Assembly: GCA_049514575.1 (NCBI GenBank)
Contig: JBEKUX010000009.1
Coordinates: 1-64,000 of the forward strand
Origin: BOG-1184 sp049514575
GTDB lineage: Bacteria; Fibrobacterota; Chitinivibrionia; Chitinivibrionales; Chitinispirillaceae
DNA length: 64,000 nucleotides
Reading direction: 5' to 3'
The position numbers and the translations under genes are program-made. The notes under the pieces were generated by a model. That model saw only the letters and a list, made by a program, of their open reading frames with translations. It was not told where the DNA came from and searched no databases. Below, one piece after another: positions 7,434 to 17,164 of the stretch (its first letter is position 1; every line of letters starts with the position of its first letter).

Positions 7434-9365
7434 ATGAGAGGGAAAAGGGCGGGCCGCGATGTTCTGCGAGTGGTTGTGCTGGTAATACTTGTGATGACAA
7501 TTGGAAATTCATCCGCGCAGCGGGTAGCGGAGTTCTGCTTCCGGGGCACCCCTGAGCTTCTTAACAACAGGACGGTTTATGTCAGCGATACCATGGCTGC
7601 CCTGTCGGGCATGTTCTTCGCGAAGACAAGAAGGGATACGACTATCATTACCAGTGAAACGCCCTCGATATTTATTACGATTGATAATTCGGGCAGCATG
7701 TCAGGCGCGAGCGGTAACGATCCCAGCGGCCTCCGTTTTTCTATTGCAAGTGCCTATATCGACTCGATGCGGGCCAAGTTCCCGAGCGTCGAGGTGGGTA
7801 TGGCCGTCTTCGGAACCCATCTCTATTTTGATCCCGGTGACAGGCCATATTTCGCCACATGCGGCGCCCAGGCTGAGGGCGCGTATGTTCCGCTTCTCAA
7901 ATTAGACAGCGTTTATTCGGCTTATGGCAATCAAACCGGTTATCAAATTCTTAAATCATTGCTTGCGGTAAGTACGTATGATACCGGCGCCAACCAATAT
8001 GTCGGTCTGACCTATCAGCCCACAGACATGGCCCTCAGGGGGCAAGGCTGTAATATTACTGCTGGATTTGATGCGGTAAAATGCGCAATGGCGTCGGCTA
8101 AAGCCAGCAGATGCAGTCAATACGTAATTTTCCTTTCTGACGGCGAGGCGAATGCGCCGGGCGGGGCAGCAACGTGGTATTTCCGCGACAGTGTTAAAAA
8201 TGACCCAACGACCTTTACCGTATTTTTTCCAGGCACCGCAACTCTTCAGAATAGCCCTGGCCTCCGCGAGATTGATACCATGACCCGCAATATTCGAGTC
8301 AATGGATATGATCTCAGCGAACCACCGGACAGCGGATGCACACAGAGAAGCAATTACTGGTCATGCAATTCCCCTCTGAATTACATAGTCATCGATAACA
8401 TGTGGAGCATAATCGTAATGCCGAGCCAAACGCAGCCCGAACAGATCACCGTTAATGGCCAAACCGCGACCATGCGGAGCGGCGACACCGCTTTTGTTTT
8501 CAACGAGTTGATTCCGCTCACCGGACAGATTACTCCTGTCAACGTAAGTCTCATGTATCGTTTCTACAAGAACAATGTCTTGGTAGGAGATACGATGCTT
8601 TATATTAATTATAATATCCAGACCCTTCCCCATGGGAGCAGCGCGTGGAATCCTACAAGAGATTCATTCGATATCTGGACCTGGGACCGCGCCTTGAGCT
8701 TTCATTATGCGTTAGGCGCAATAGACACCCCTGTTTCGTATATAGCCGAAACAATGGATTCGGTGGAACTTTATTTTACGTTCGATTCCGGCACGGCAAA
8801 GTACGGGTATGACGGCGCCCCGGGTTTGGGACTTCCGGTGAATCTTTACAATAAAATGCCGTTTTCATCGGGATATGCGATCGACCACGAGATCGTTTAT
8901 CTGCAAAGAGCGGCCGGCAATGTTTTCTCAGCAAAATTCAAACGGCAGGTTTCCGGAGTGGCGAACCCTGGCGACGGTGTCCTGCAGTATCAGGGGAACA
9001 ATGACAGCATCATCGCCGTGTTCAGGAACAGTGAATCCGACAAGGTCGTCCTGCCGCTCGATACGCTGAGGCTGGCAATAGCGCTGAGTCCTCCAAGCGC
9101 TATCTCTTATGACAACAAGACAAAACAGCGCACTGACGGAATGTGGTCGGTCTCTTCGGCCAACGGCAGGATCAGGGTCCGTTTTCCGGACAATTCCGCA
9201 CATGCCGTAAAAATCTTTTCCCTTGCAGGCCATTGCGTTGAATCCCGTGTCACCGGTCAGGATGATGTGTCGTTCAAATTACCGAAAGGCGTATATATTG
9301 TGACGGCGAATGCCGTCGGCGGGAGTTGGCAGAAACGAAAAATGATCATTAATATTGAACGATAG
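7434..9365 (+). CDS. secreted VWA-domain protein with C-terminal sorting-type tail
   Basis: 643 residues from the ATG at 7434, which has AAAGGA upstream. A signal peptide (hydrophobic VVVLVILVMTIG, cleavage after SSA) leads to a von Willebrand factor A domain. Its metal site D-x-S-x-S is D84-N-S-G-S88, and the later YVIFLSDGEAN supplies the last acidic ligand. After that come beta-rich regions without a recognised family. The last 70 residues (VKIFSLAGHCVES ... KLPKGVYIVTANA ... KRKMIINI) match the pattern of type IX secretion type A sorting tails. The PorU-like gene at 40822-44958 fits this. Likely a surface adhesin or structural protein. Confidence 0.8.
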   Translation: MRGKRAGRDVLRVVVLVILVMTIGNSSAQRVAEFCFRGTPELLNNRTVYVSDTMAALSGMFFAKTRRDTTIITSETPSIFITIDNSGSMSGASGNDPSGLRFSIASAYIDSMRAKFPSVEVGMAVFGTHLYFDPGDRPYFATCGAQAEGAYVPLLKLDSVYSAYGNQTGYQILKSLLAVSTYDTGANQYVGLTYQPTDMALRGQGCNITAGFDAVKCAMASAKASRCSQYVIFLSDGEANAPGGAATWYFRDSVKNDPTTFTVFFPGTATLQNSPGLREIDTMTRNIRVNGYDLSEPPDSGCTQRSNYWSCNSPLNYIVIDNMWSIIVMPSQTQPEQITVNGQTATMRSGDTAFVFNELIPLTGQITPVNVSLMYRFYKNNVLVGDTMLYINYNIQTLPHGSSAWNPTRDSFDIWTWDRALSFHYALGAIDTPVSYIAETMDSVELYFTFDSGTAKYGYDGAPGLGLPVNLYNKMPFSSGYAIDHEIVYLQRAAGNVFSAKFKRQVSGVANPGDGVLQYQGNNDSIIAVFRNSESDKVVLPLDTLRLAIALSPPSAISYDNKTKQRTDGMWSVSSANGRIRVRFPDNSAHAVKIFSLAGHCVESRVTGQDDVSFKLPKGVYIVTANAVGGSWQKRKMIINIER

Positions 9366-9369
9366 CCTG

Positions 9370-11076
9370 TTATTTCAATTTGTCCGTTATATTCCCCGGC
9401 GCGTCCCTCCGGTAATACACAAACCCGTATTCCGACGCAAGCTTGACAAGGCCGAGCGAAGGGTCATCATACGGTTGTGACTGCGTGACCCGCGCAACAA
9501 AATAGGCGGGTTTGTCGATCGGGCCGTGCAGGAGCCAGTTTTTATCCCAGCTTTTTGCGACGGCGGTGTCGTACGGTTGTTTTCGGCTGTAAAAAATATC
9601 GGTATAGCTTTTGAAAAGCGAGCAGACATAGCAGTTTTCGCCGGCATGGACTTGATAGAAAGCAATGGGTCCGCCCTGCGCATACTGCTCGATTTTCGGC
9701 GCGAAGATGAACATGAACAGGAACAGGCACACTGCGCTTGCGCCGAAGATTCCAACCGTCCCGGCGAAATAACGTTTCTTTGCAATGAGCACCAGCGACA
9801 CCGCCATTGCAGCGCCATACCCGATCCCGAGCAGGAATTCATACCCGGACCAGTGGACAGGATGCTCGAGGCACGCGATTGCGAACCGGTCGTGTACAAG
9901 CGGGACGATCCATGATTTATGGATAATGAGGATTGGAAACAGCGTTATCGCAAGGCATACGAGAAACGCGAAACACGCGAGGCAGAAGAAAAGCGGCCGC
10001 GTGAAAGCCTTCCGGCCTTCGATGACGGCCGAAAGGTAGAGCGCGGCGCAATAGGTCACCGGAAACCAGGTAAGCGAGGAGTAAAGGACGGTTTTGGTCT
10101 TAACAATTGAGAATATGACGAGTACCACCCAGAACAGGATTATCACGAGCCGGTTGAAAACCTGCTGCGGCGCCTCCGGTTCGTTCCGTTTGATAAAGGA
10201 GAAAATCGCGAAAAACGACGCCGGAAAGCAGCCGAAGAGGATCACGAAAAAATGGAAATAAAAAGGCCGGCCATGACCTGCGTCGCCGGTGCTGAAAAGC
10301 CGCAGTTGGTAAGCGATGAAATTTTTTATAAATGCAGTGCCGTGGGAAAACGTTTCGATTCCGAAAAAAACCGACGTAACCGCACCAGCGCATACGAAAA
10401 ATACGAAGACCTCGGAAATACTTAAAAAACGTCTGAACCGGGTTGCCGCCCGGTAGACGAGCATGACAAGGCATATGATTAGAATTGCCACCGGACCCTT
10501 TGCAAGGGTCGCGAGCCCGATTAAAACACCTGCCAGTGCAAACCAGCCGGTACGTTGTTTTCTGTTCTCTGTTAAAAGCCCCTTTGCGGCAAAGGTGAGC
10601 CCGCAGAAAATCAACAGGTTGAACACCGGATCGATGATGCCGGATTTGAAGAAAAGGTGCGGCAGAAACGACCCTAAAAAGGCCAGTGCCCACAGTAGCC
10701 CGAAAAGGGTGCTGTAGATGCGCCTGCCGATGAGAAACACGGCGATTATGGTGCTGATGCCGCAAAGGGCGTTGACAAAACGGGCCGCGAACTCGTTGAC
10801 CCCGAACGCCTTCATCGAAAGCACCTGCAGCCAGAAAAAGAGCGGCGGTTTTTCGTAGAACGGACGGTAGTCGATCGTGACCTGGAGATAGTTGCCGCGC
10901 GCCATCATTTCGCGCGATGCCTCGGCGAAATTGGCCTCGTCCCAGTCAAAAAGGTGCACGGTGCCGAGACCCGGGATGAAAAAAAACGCGCTCAGCATGA
11001 CAAGCAGAAGGAGGACACCGATGGGTTTTCCGGCATTCCAGAAAAGGAGCGGCCGGTTGTCGCTGCTGTCAATCAT
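9370..11076 (-). CDS. GT39-type membrane glycosyltransferase (ArnT/PMT-like)
   Basis: 568 residues with about 11-12 hydrophobic segments. The first periplasmic loop carries the catalytic-type aspartates in FDWDEANFAEASREM and the family motif FYEKPPLFFWLQ, as in ArnT and bacterial protein O-mannosyltransferase relatives, which use polyprenyl-phosphate sugars on the periplasmic face. The acceptor (lipid A, protein or glycan) is not evident. The start codon overlaps the stop of the upstream 715-residue gene by four bases, so they are translationally coupled in the minus-strand cluster. Confidence 0.85.
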   Translation of the reverse strand: MIDSSDNRPLLFWNAGKPIGVLLLLVMLSAFFFIPGLGTVHLFDWDEANFAEASREMMARGNYLQVTIDYRPFYEKPPLFFWLQVLSMKAFGVNEFAARFVNALCGISTIIAVFLIGRRIYSTLFGLLWALAFLGSFLPHLFFKSGIIDPVFNLLIFCGLTFAAKGLLTENRKQRTGWFALAGVLIGLATLAKGPVAILIICLVMLVYRAATRFRRFLSISEVFVFFVCAGAVTSVFFGIETFSHGTAFIKNFIAYQLRLFSTGDAGHGRPFYFHFFVILFGCFPASFFAIFSFIKRNEPEAPQQVFNRLVIILFWVVLVIFSIVKTKTVLYSSLTWFPVTYCAALYLSAVIEGRKAFTRPLFFCLACFAFLVCLAITLFPILIIHKSWIVPLVHDRFAIACLEHPVHWSGYEFLLGIGYGAAMAVSLVLIAKKRYFAGTVGIFGASAVCLFLFMFIFAPKIEQYAQGGPIAFYQVHAGENCYVCSLFKSYTDIFYSRKQPYDTAVAKSWDKNWLLHGPIDKPAYFVARVTQSQPYDDPSLGLVKLASEYGFVYYRRDAPGNITDKLK

Positions 11077-13220
11077 ACATTTTCACTGATGCCGGAGACC
11101 ATGATTTTTTCCGCGGCACGATGGTGGGCCATGGCCACCTTGAGGAACGCGGTCTTGTCCGGCATGGACTGGCTGTCAAACCCGGAAATCGAGATGGCAA
11201 GCGACAGCCGGGCGTTATAGGCGCCGGCAGTGAAGATATGCTCGGACAGCTCGCGCCGGAGCCGTTCGACAAGCCCGTAGGTATTGGATTCCGGGGTCAT
11301 GGGGAGGATGACAAAAACGATGCTTTCGGTTGCGCTCGAAGGAACGCCGATCATATCGATGTCGCGCATGATGCCCTTGAGCGTCGTTATGAGCGCTTTC
11401 AGGAAGAGCGACCGCTCCTCGGTCGAGAGCTCCCGCTGGGTCACGCCGTCAAGCATCCGCAGGATCGATATGATGAGCAGCGAGAACGGATTGTGGTATC
11501 GGAGGCTGAGCTTGCATTCGCGCTCAAGGAAGTACATGATGGCGCTTGACGAAAGAACACCCCGCGGCAGCTCGATCTGCTGCGATGAGGCCATGACCTT
11601 CTGCGTGGCCTGATGGAGCACTTCCTGTATCTGTTCCTGGGAAAGGCCTTTCTGCTGGAAAAGCATATAGAGCGTATCGCGGTGCGTGTCGATTTCCACG
11701 GCCTGCTGTACGGTGCCGGCCAGGAGCTTGGCGAGCATGCCGGTATCGAGGTCGGGCTGCGCTTCCAGCGATTTCCTGAGCCATTCGGTTTTTGTCGTGT
11801 CAAGGAGAAACGGCAGGCGTTCCGCAAGACGCGCCGTAAGCACGGTGAGCACCGACTGCTCCACGCCCTGTTTCTTAAGATTGTCAAGCAGGTTGGATTC
11901 TAATTTCTGCAGCACGCTCCCGAGCAGTCTGCCGCCCTCGGGGTTTGCAGCATCAGCGGAACCGACCGCCATCTGCTGGCTGACCTTTTCTATATAATCG
12001 GTGAGCATCTGCTCGAACCCCGCTTCGTTCGCGCCGCCAGTCCGCCGCAGTTCCGACGAAAGGATCATGAGCCGTGCCGCATCGGCCGGGTGCTTCTTGA
12101 TTTCCTCGATGACCTCGTCCGGCGTCACCCCCATTTCCCGCGTGGCCGCCGCGAGGGTCGCCACCACATCGTCGCCCTCGAGCTCGTGCTGCAGCTCGTT
12201 GACCAGTTCTATATACTTTACGAAAGGCATCCCTGCGCCGGTGAGCGCTTCCTTGAGCTGGGGCAGGAGCTCGCGAAGTTCGCGGTTGTCGGGCAGCAGG
12301 CGCCGGAGGATCTGGGCCAGGCGCTTCACCGATATCTGGCCCGACTTGTATTCTTCGCGCACGAGGAAAACGATGGTGTCATGCGAGAGTTTTTCGACCT
12401 CGGTCACCACCGCGTCCATGTCCTGGCCCACAAGGCCGGCGGTCTTGAAATCGGAGATGTGCCCCATGCACTCTTCGCGCAGCGCAAGCACCGCTTCCAT
12501 GAGATTGCCCGATTGCGCCTGGCCGCTCGCCGCGGCCTGACGGATCTGGTTGCCGAGCATCGCCACATTGGCAACCACGTTGTTCGGCTGAGGGGGAACG
12601 CCGTTCGGCGAGGTGTAAAAAAGCGATCCGGCCACGGCCTTGGGATCGCGAAGCATCTTGGCTAGAGAAACCGAATCCGAGGGGCTCATGCCGCCGGTGG
12701 CACCCGGCTGCAGACCCGTACCCACACCGGCACCGGCAGGAACGACCGTCATGCCCTTCTGTATGACCTCCTCGTCGGTGGTCATTTTCCGGTATACGAC
12801 GTAATTGAGACGGATACCCTTTATGCCGCGCTTTGCCAGATCGTTCTTCATCGCCTCCACCTGAGAAAATTTATTGGCGTCAGCGGCGACTTCCATGAAA
12901 GCGGCGATCGCGGTTTCAAGGAGCCCCCGTTCAAAGGAGAACGACTGGAGTCCCACTTTCTTGAAATGGGCCACGAGTTTCTTCGCATTGACCATCTTGT
13001 CGATGTTCGATCCTTCGAGAAGGATCGATTCGTTTTCGATCGTTATCGTAATGAGCGGGTTCTTTTCCAGCGAAACCGCCAGCACCGTGAAAAACGGTTT
13101 GATGCTTTCCACGGTCATCTGGTGCTTGACGCCGTACATCATCGCATGGCCGAACGTTTTATTGAACTGCCGGGCAAGGTTTTCGATCTCTTTTTTATTG
13201 AGCGACGGGCTGACAGCCAT
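11073..13220 (-). CDS. large cytoplasmic protein with degenerate GGDEF-like C-terminus
   Basis: 715 residues, no signal peptide or membrane segment. An AAGGTGA ribosome site precedes the ATG. The first 150 residues are an alpha/beta region I do not recognise, followed by a low-complexity linker (VVPAGAGVGTGLQPGATGG) and a long helical middle (about 230-550). The last 160 residues follow the GGDEF fold order: a helix, RYHNPFSLLIISILRM, a degenerate centre (no GGDEF signature; IGVPSSATESIVFVILPMT instead), VERLRRELSEH and RLSLAISISGF. It cannot be an active cyclase by sequence. Flanked by a Ser/Thr kinase and GT39, it is a candidate signalling scaffold. Confidence 0.6.
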   Translation of the reverse strand: MAVSPSLNKKEIENLARQFNKTFGHAMMYGVKHQMTVESIKPFFTVLAVSLEKNPLITITIENESILLEGSNIDKMVNAKKLVAHFKKVGLQSFSFERGLLETAIAAFMEVAADANKFSQVEAMKNDLAKRGIKGIRLNYVVYRKMTTDEEVIQKGMTVVPAGAGVGTGLQPGATGGMSPSDSVSLAKMLRDPKAVAGSLFYTSPNGVPPQPNNVVANVAMLGNQIRQAAASGQAQSGNLMEAVLALREECMGHISDFKTAGLVGQDMDAVVTEVEKLSHDTIVFLVREEYKSGQISVKRLAQILRRLLPDNRELRELLPQLKEALTGAGMPFVKYIELVNELQHELEGDDVVATLAAATREMGVTPDEVIEEIKKHPADAARLMILSSELRRTGGANEAGFEQMLTDYIEKVSQQMAVGSADAANPEGGRLLGSVLQKLESNLLDNLKKQGVEQSVLTVLTARLAERLPFLLDTTKTEWLRKSLEAQPDLDTGMLAKLLAGTVQQAVEIDTHRDTLYMLFQQKGLSQEQIQEVLHQATQKVMASSQQIELPRGVLSSSAIMYFLERECKLSLRYHNPFSLLIISILRMLDGVTQRELSTEERSLFLKALITTLKGIMRDIDMIGVPSSATESIVFVILPMTPESNTYGLVERLRRELSEHIFTAGAYNARLSLAISISGFDSQSMPDKTAFLKVAMAHHRAAEKIMVSGISENV

Positions 13221-13244
13221 ACGTGGTCACCTTTTCGGTCAGGA

Positions 13245-14138
13245 TTACCGCACCGGTCCCGCAGTGCGAAAGGGGTCAAGGTCGGCCTTGAAAGAACGGC
13301 AGTCCTGGTAGCGGTCTTCCCGCCGCGCCGCCGTGGCCTTCAGAATGATGCGGTCGAGCCGTTCATTGACAAGGGGAGATGCCTGCCGCGGCGTTTTCGC
13401 AAAAAAACGGCCCGGGTCTTTCTGCTTGCATACAAGAATTGCCGTTGATGTTTCGGGGTTGGTGGGAAGTATGCCGACCACCATTTCGAAGAGAATGACG
13501 CCCATCGAATAAATATCGGACCGTGCGTCCGTATCGTACCCCATGGCCTGCTCCGGCGACATATAGAGCGGCGATCCCACGACCTTGCCTTCGGATTTGT
13601 ATTCAGCGGCCATGACCCGCGCAATGCCGAAGTCCATGAGATACGGCCGGTGATGGCGGCTGTCGATAATGATGTTCGAGGGTTTCACGTCCTGGTGCAC
13701 GACGCCCTCCTCATGGGCATAGGCGAGCGCGTCGAGGACCGTACCCAGAATATCAACGGTCTCATGGAGCGGGATCAGCCGTTTTGACGGGATCGGATGG
13801 TTGAGGCGGCTTTTGATGACGGTGCGCAGGTTGTCCCCTTCGATAAGCTGCATCACCTGGAAATAGCAGTCGTCGTTTTCGCCCATTTCAAAAATAGGAA
13901 CGATGTTCGGGTGCGCAAGCACTGCCACGGTTTCGGCCTCGTCGCGGAACAGCTCCCAGGTGCTGGAATCGTGCCGTATGGCTTTGGGAAGGATTTTTAC
14001 CGCGACCTGGCGCTTGAGCGTTTTCTGATACCCCAGCAGAACGATACCCATGGCGCCGCGCCCGATCTCCTTAACGATCGTGACATTGCCGAATTCCTTG
14101 CCGATATAGTCGGCTGTGTTGATGCTGCGTACGTTCAT
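13245..14138 (-). CDS. Ser/Thr protein kinase (Hanks type)
   Basis: 297 residues, kinase domain only, no membrane segment or PASTA repeats. Seen are the glycine loop GRGAMG (26-31), the lysine K48 in VAVKIL, the catalytic loop HQDVKPSN (D150, K152, N155), DFG at 169-171 and the activation segment end GSPLYMSPEQ. The catalytic loop has HQD where HRD is usual, so the arginine that reads activation-loop phosphorylation is absent. The start at 14138 (MNVRSI) is chosen over an upstream frame extension that reads through non-coding DNA. 24 bases separate it from the 715-residue gene, its probable partner. Confidence 0.9.
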   Translation of the reverse strand: MNVRSINTADYIGKEFGNVTIVKEIGRGAMGIVLLGYQKTLKRQVAVKILPKAIRHDSSTWELFRDEAETVAVLAHPNIVPIFEMGENDDCYFQVMQLIEGDNLRTVIKSRLNHPIPSKRLIPLHETVDILGTVLDALAYAHEEGVVHQDVKPSNIIIDSRHHRPYLMDFGIARVMAAEYKSEGKVVGSPLYMSPEQAMGYDTDARSDIYSMGVILFEMVVGILPTNPETSTAILVCKQKDPGRFFAKTPRQASPLVNERLDRIILKATAARREDRYQDCRSFKADLDPFRTAGPVR

Positions 14139-14284
14139 GGTATTATCCGCGTTCCTGTGCCGGCATTTTTTAAAAAATAGATTTTTCTGCCCGGCCCCGG
14201 CCCTATAACTTAATAAAATGCACGCTGAAATGGAACTCAAATCTTGAAATCCGGCCCTCTCCCCTGGCCGGAGCCGGGGAAAAA

Positions 14285-17164
14285 TCAATCCCCCCGCGCG
14301 TCGATGACCGGCGCAGGGAACGGCGGCGGGGCGGTTTCCTTGCCGCAGTTTTCGGATGCCGGTGTCACTTTCCGCACATACGCCTCATAGCGGGCATAAA
14401 AGCCGTTTGGCGACCTGATGCCGGCTTTTTTGAGCAACCCTGCGGTGAGGAATTTATGCAGTGTCTTGCCGTCACGCATGCCCGTGTGTTTCTGGCTGCA
14501 TTCTCCGATGCAGGCAATGGTCAGATCCTTCACCTCCGGTATGCTGTCGCCGGAGAGCGCAGCAAGGTTGATGCGGACAACTGCGTTCCAGAGACCGTAG
14601 TTGGTCTTTGCGCTGCTCCCGGCCGGAGCGTCGAATGGCTTGATGCAATCGTCCGTGGTGCCGCTTTTTGCGAAATTGGCCGGAGGATCGCGGAGCATGT
14701 ATGCTTCGGTGTGGAATTTTCCGTCCATATAAATTGAATCGGTAACCGTGCTGTCCTCAGGCACGGTCGCGATATCGAAATCAGTGAGTCCGTCGCCGGC
14801 ATTGGATACCAGGCGCTTGTGCATACCGAGCCAGGTCGGCCGCAGGTTTTGAGCGTCGGAAAAAGGATGGCAGTGCCTGACCGTATCGGCAATCGCCATG
14901 GTATCGCCGTTGCAGACGATTGACTGCAGGACGAGCGAGGGATGTTCAGCCGGCCGCTCGATGAGGTCGTTATTGTAGAGAATATTGAAAAGGTGCATCT
15001 GCTCGTAGAGCGACAGCTCAAGCGTCCCGAGCCCCACCGAATACATGCTGTCCGATGCGAGCGCCCGGTCTCCGGCGGCAACGATCGAGTCCACGTTGAC
15101 GCCTGCCGCCCGCACCAGCTCTTTGTAGGCGCGCACGCCGGTCATATACCGCAGCCGCAGCGAGTCCTTGACGCGCGCAAACGCCCCGATCCGGTAGCAG
15201 TATTGGACAAGAGGGAAAGCGTCGGCGGCCGTCTCGCCGTTCGCGCCAAAAAGCCGGCGGTTGATGCGATACACGCTCTCGACGCCCAGAATGTTGTTCG
15301 AGGTGGCAAGCAGATCGAAAACATACTGGCACCCCTCAAAAATGTTGTAATGGTTATGGACGACATAGGTCTTGCCGCGGACCGCGCTCGAAAAAAAAAC
15401 GGCGCCCCACGGCCTGCCGTGCTTCATTTCAAGCGTTCGTTTCCACGGCACGCTGTCGAGCACCTCGACGCAGTCGTTCCATTTCCGGTACGGCAGAAAA
15501 TTCCCCAGATCAAAGTTGAGCGCGTTGAAAATCGGTTTTGCGGTCGAGGAGCCGTTCGGCGTGCGGTTCCGCAGCAGGCACGAAAGCCTCGAGCCGAGCC
15601 GGTCCTTGGAATAATAGGCTAACAGCCTGCCCGTGCGCGAGTCCATGATACTGTAGGCAAAATACTGTCCGTCGGCAATGACCGGCCTGCGGAACCAGGT
15701 CGAGGAACTGCGGCGGTAACGGTTCCGCCCCAGCTTCCGGTAGTTGACATTGACAAAAACGCTGTCGCCGGGATTGAGGGTCGTGATGTCAAGGGACGAT
15801 GTTTCTCTAAAGTCTATAGGTTCCCGCAGAATCAGCACGGTGCGGAGGGTGTCTTTTGGCGGGAGCGGACGCATAACGACCGAATCGCTTTGTGCGATGC
15901 AGAGTTCGGCAGTGATCGTCGTATCCGGGCCGTAGCCGCGGCCGTTTACCAGGGTTTCCAGCGTCTTCTGGAGCGCTGCATCAACGGTCAGGGAAATCCT
16001 GAGGTTCCCCTTTTTCCGGATGAGCGACGCGGGGTCAATGAGGTCCATCTGCCCGTACTGTTCTTCGGAAAAGCCGCTCTGCCGCAGCGTCAGAAGCCAG
16101 AATTCATTCGCCAGATCAACAAGCGACCCGTAGGTCGCATCGACCTTTTTCGGATGAGTGAAGGTGAGCGTGTCGATCTGCGCAAGAACCTCACGCTGTT
16201 TCTTCGCGTCCCACCCCAGCGCCTTTCCCATGCGCGGCATGTCGACACGGCACTGTGCGGCTATTTTCTTCCGGACGTTTCTGCCCCATTTTACCATGCG
16301 GGAAAGGTAGATGCACTGCGCATCGCTGAGCTCCCCCAGTTCCCTGTTGAAAAGTCCGGCGGCAATGTCCTTATAGCCGACCAGGCCATAGTCGCTCGTG
16401 ACGCAGTGATTGCAATAGACTTCCATAATGCCGTCGGGACCGTATTGCCTGCGCAGCGCTGCGGCAAGCCGGAGCTCCCGCAGTTTCCGGTCGATGGAAC
16501 GGCTGACATGGCGCCTGCCGGCCGCATCGAGGCGCGAGATGAAGAGCTTCGCCACCTGCTGGGTAATGGTCGAGGTGCCGCGCATGGGCTGGCGGTGCAG
16601 GGTAAAAACGGAATGGAGTGCGGCGCGTATCGCGGCGCGCACAAAACTTCCGAATTCGAACCCGACGGTATTGGTCCGGAACGTCTGGTCCTCGGCAGCG
16701 ATTATCGCGGTGGTAAGGGTCGCTGGGAATTCGTTTATCGGTGCGCGGCTGTGATCGGTCCTGATGACCGCAAGTTGCCTGCCCTTGCGGTCAATGATCT
16801 CAATGGTGTTGGAGTAGGTCCGGATCTCGCGCAACCGTTCGATTATGGACAGTGACGGATAATCGGCGAGCACAATGCCGTCAACAACGCGGACCTGGCT
16901 GGCCGTGTCGGCGGGCTGATGCCTGACAATGCTCTGCGCATTTTTTTCCATGGTCTGGCCCGCGAGCACGTCCTGCCAGCCCGCTCCGAACTCTTTTGAA
17001 AGCAGACCGCGTTTTTCGAGGTCGACAAGCCTTAGGCTCCATGAATCGAAGTAGCGGTTCACGCAATAGTTTGCAAAAAAATAGGCCGGATAAGCGCTTG
17101 CAATAATTATTCCAAGAATAATCAGTGAGATTATCAGCAGTTTTTTTACAGGGAATTTGTTCAT
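14285..17164 (-). CDS. class A penicillin-binding protein (transglycosylase + transpeptidase)
   Basis: 959 residues from the start at 17164 (MNKFPVKKLL); alternative ATGs lie just upstream. One N-terminal membrane anchor (9-31). The GT51 domain has the catalytic E158 in AAEDQTF, GTSTITQQ (196-203) and RKLRELRLAAAL with IMEVYCN. The transpeptidase part has the nucleophile motif S540-T-A-K543 and KSGTT near 833. It polymerises and cross-links peptidoglycan in the periplasm. The domain between 390 and 520 is longer than in PBP1a/1b, and the transpeptidase is divergent. First gene of the minus-strand cluster with the kinase; 146 bases separate them. Confidence 0.9.
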   Translation of the reverse strand: MNKFPVKKLLIISLIILGIIIASAYPAYFFANYCVNRYFDSWSLRLVDLEKRGLLSKEFGAGWQDVLAGQTMEKNAQSIVRHQPADTASQVRVVDGIVLADYPSLSIIERLREIRTYSNTIEIIDRKGRQLAVIRTDHSRAPINEFPATLTTAIIAAEDQTFRTNTVGFEFGSFVRAAIRAALHSVFTLHRQPMRGTSTITQQVAKLFISRLDAAGRRHVSRSIDRKLRELRLAAALRRQYGPDGIMEVYCNHCVTSDYGLVGYKDIAAGLFNRELGELSDAQCIYLSRMVKWGRNVRKKIAAQCRVDMPRMGKALGWDAKKQREVLAQIDTLTFTHPKKVDATYGSLVDLANEFWLLTLRQSGFSEEQYGQMDLIDPASLIRKKGNLRISLTVDAALQKTLETLVNGRGYGPDTTITAELCIAQSDSVVMRPLPPKDTLRTVLILREPIDFRETSSLDITTLNPGDSVFVNVNYRKLGRNRYRRSSSTWFRRPVIADGQYFAYSIMDSRTGRLLAYYSKDRLGSRLSCLLRNRTPNGSSTAKPIFNALNFDLGNFLPYRKWNDCVEVLDSVPWKRTLEMKHGRPWGAVFFSSAVRGKTYVVHNHYNIFEGCQYVFDLLATSNNILGVESVYRINRRLFGANGETAADAFPLVQYCYRIGAFARVKDSLRLRYMTGVRAYKELVRAAGVNVDSIVAAGDRALASDSMYSVGLGTLELSLYEQMHLFNILYNNDLIERPAEHPSLVLQSIVCNGDTMAIADTVRHCHPFSDAQNLRPTWLGMHKRLVSNAGDGLTDFDIATVPEDSTVTDSIYMDGKFHTEAYMLRDPPANFAKSGTTDDCIKPFDAPAGSSAKTNYGLWNAVVRINLAALSGDSIPEVKDLTIACIGECSQKHTGMRDGKTLHKFLTAGLLKKAGIRSPNGFYARYEAYVRKVTPASENCGKETAPPPFPAPVIDARGD

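Noticed and set aside
15890..16855. 321-residue plus-strand frame
   Set aside because: Antisense to the transglycosylase domain of the penicillin-binding protein.
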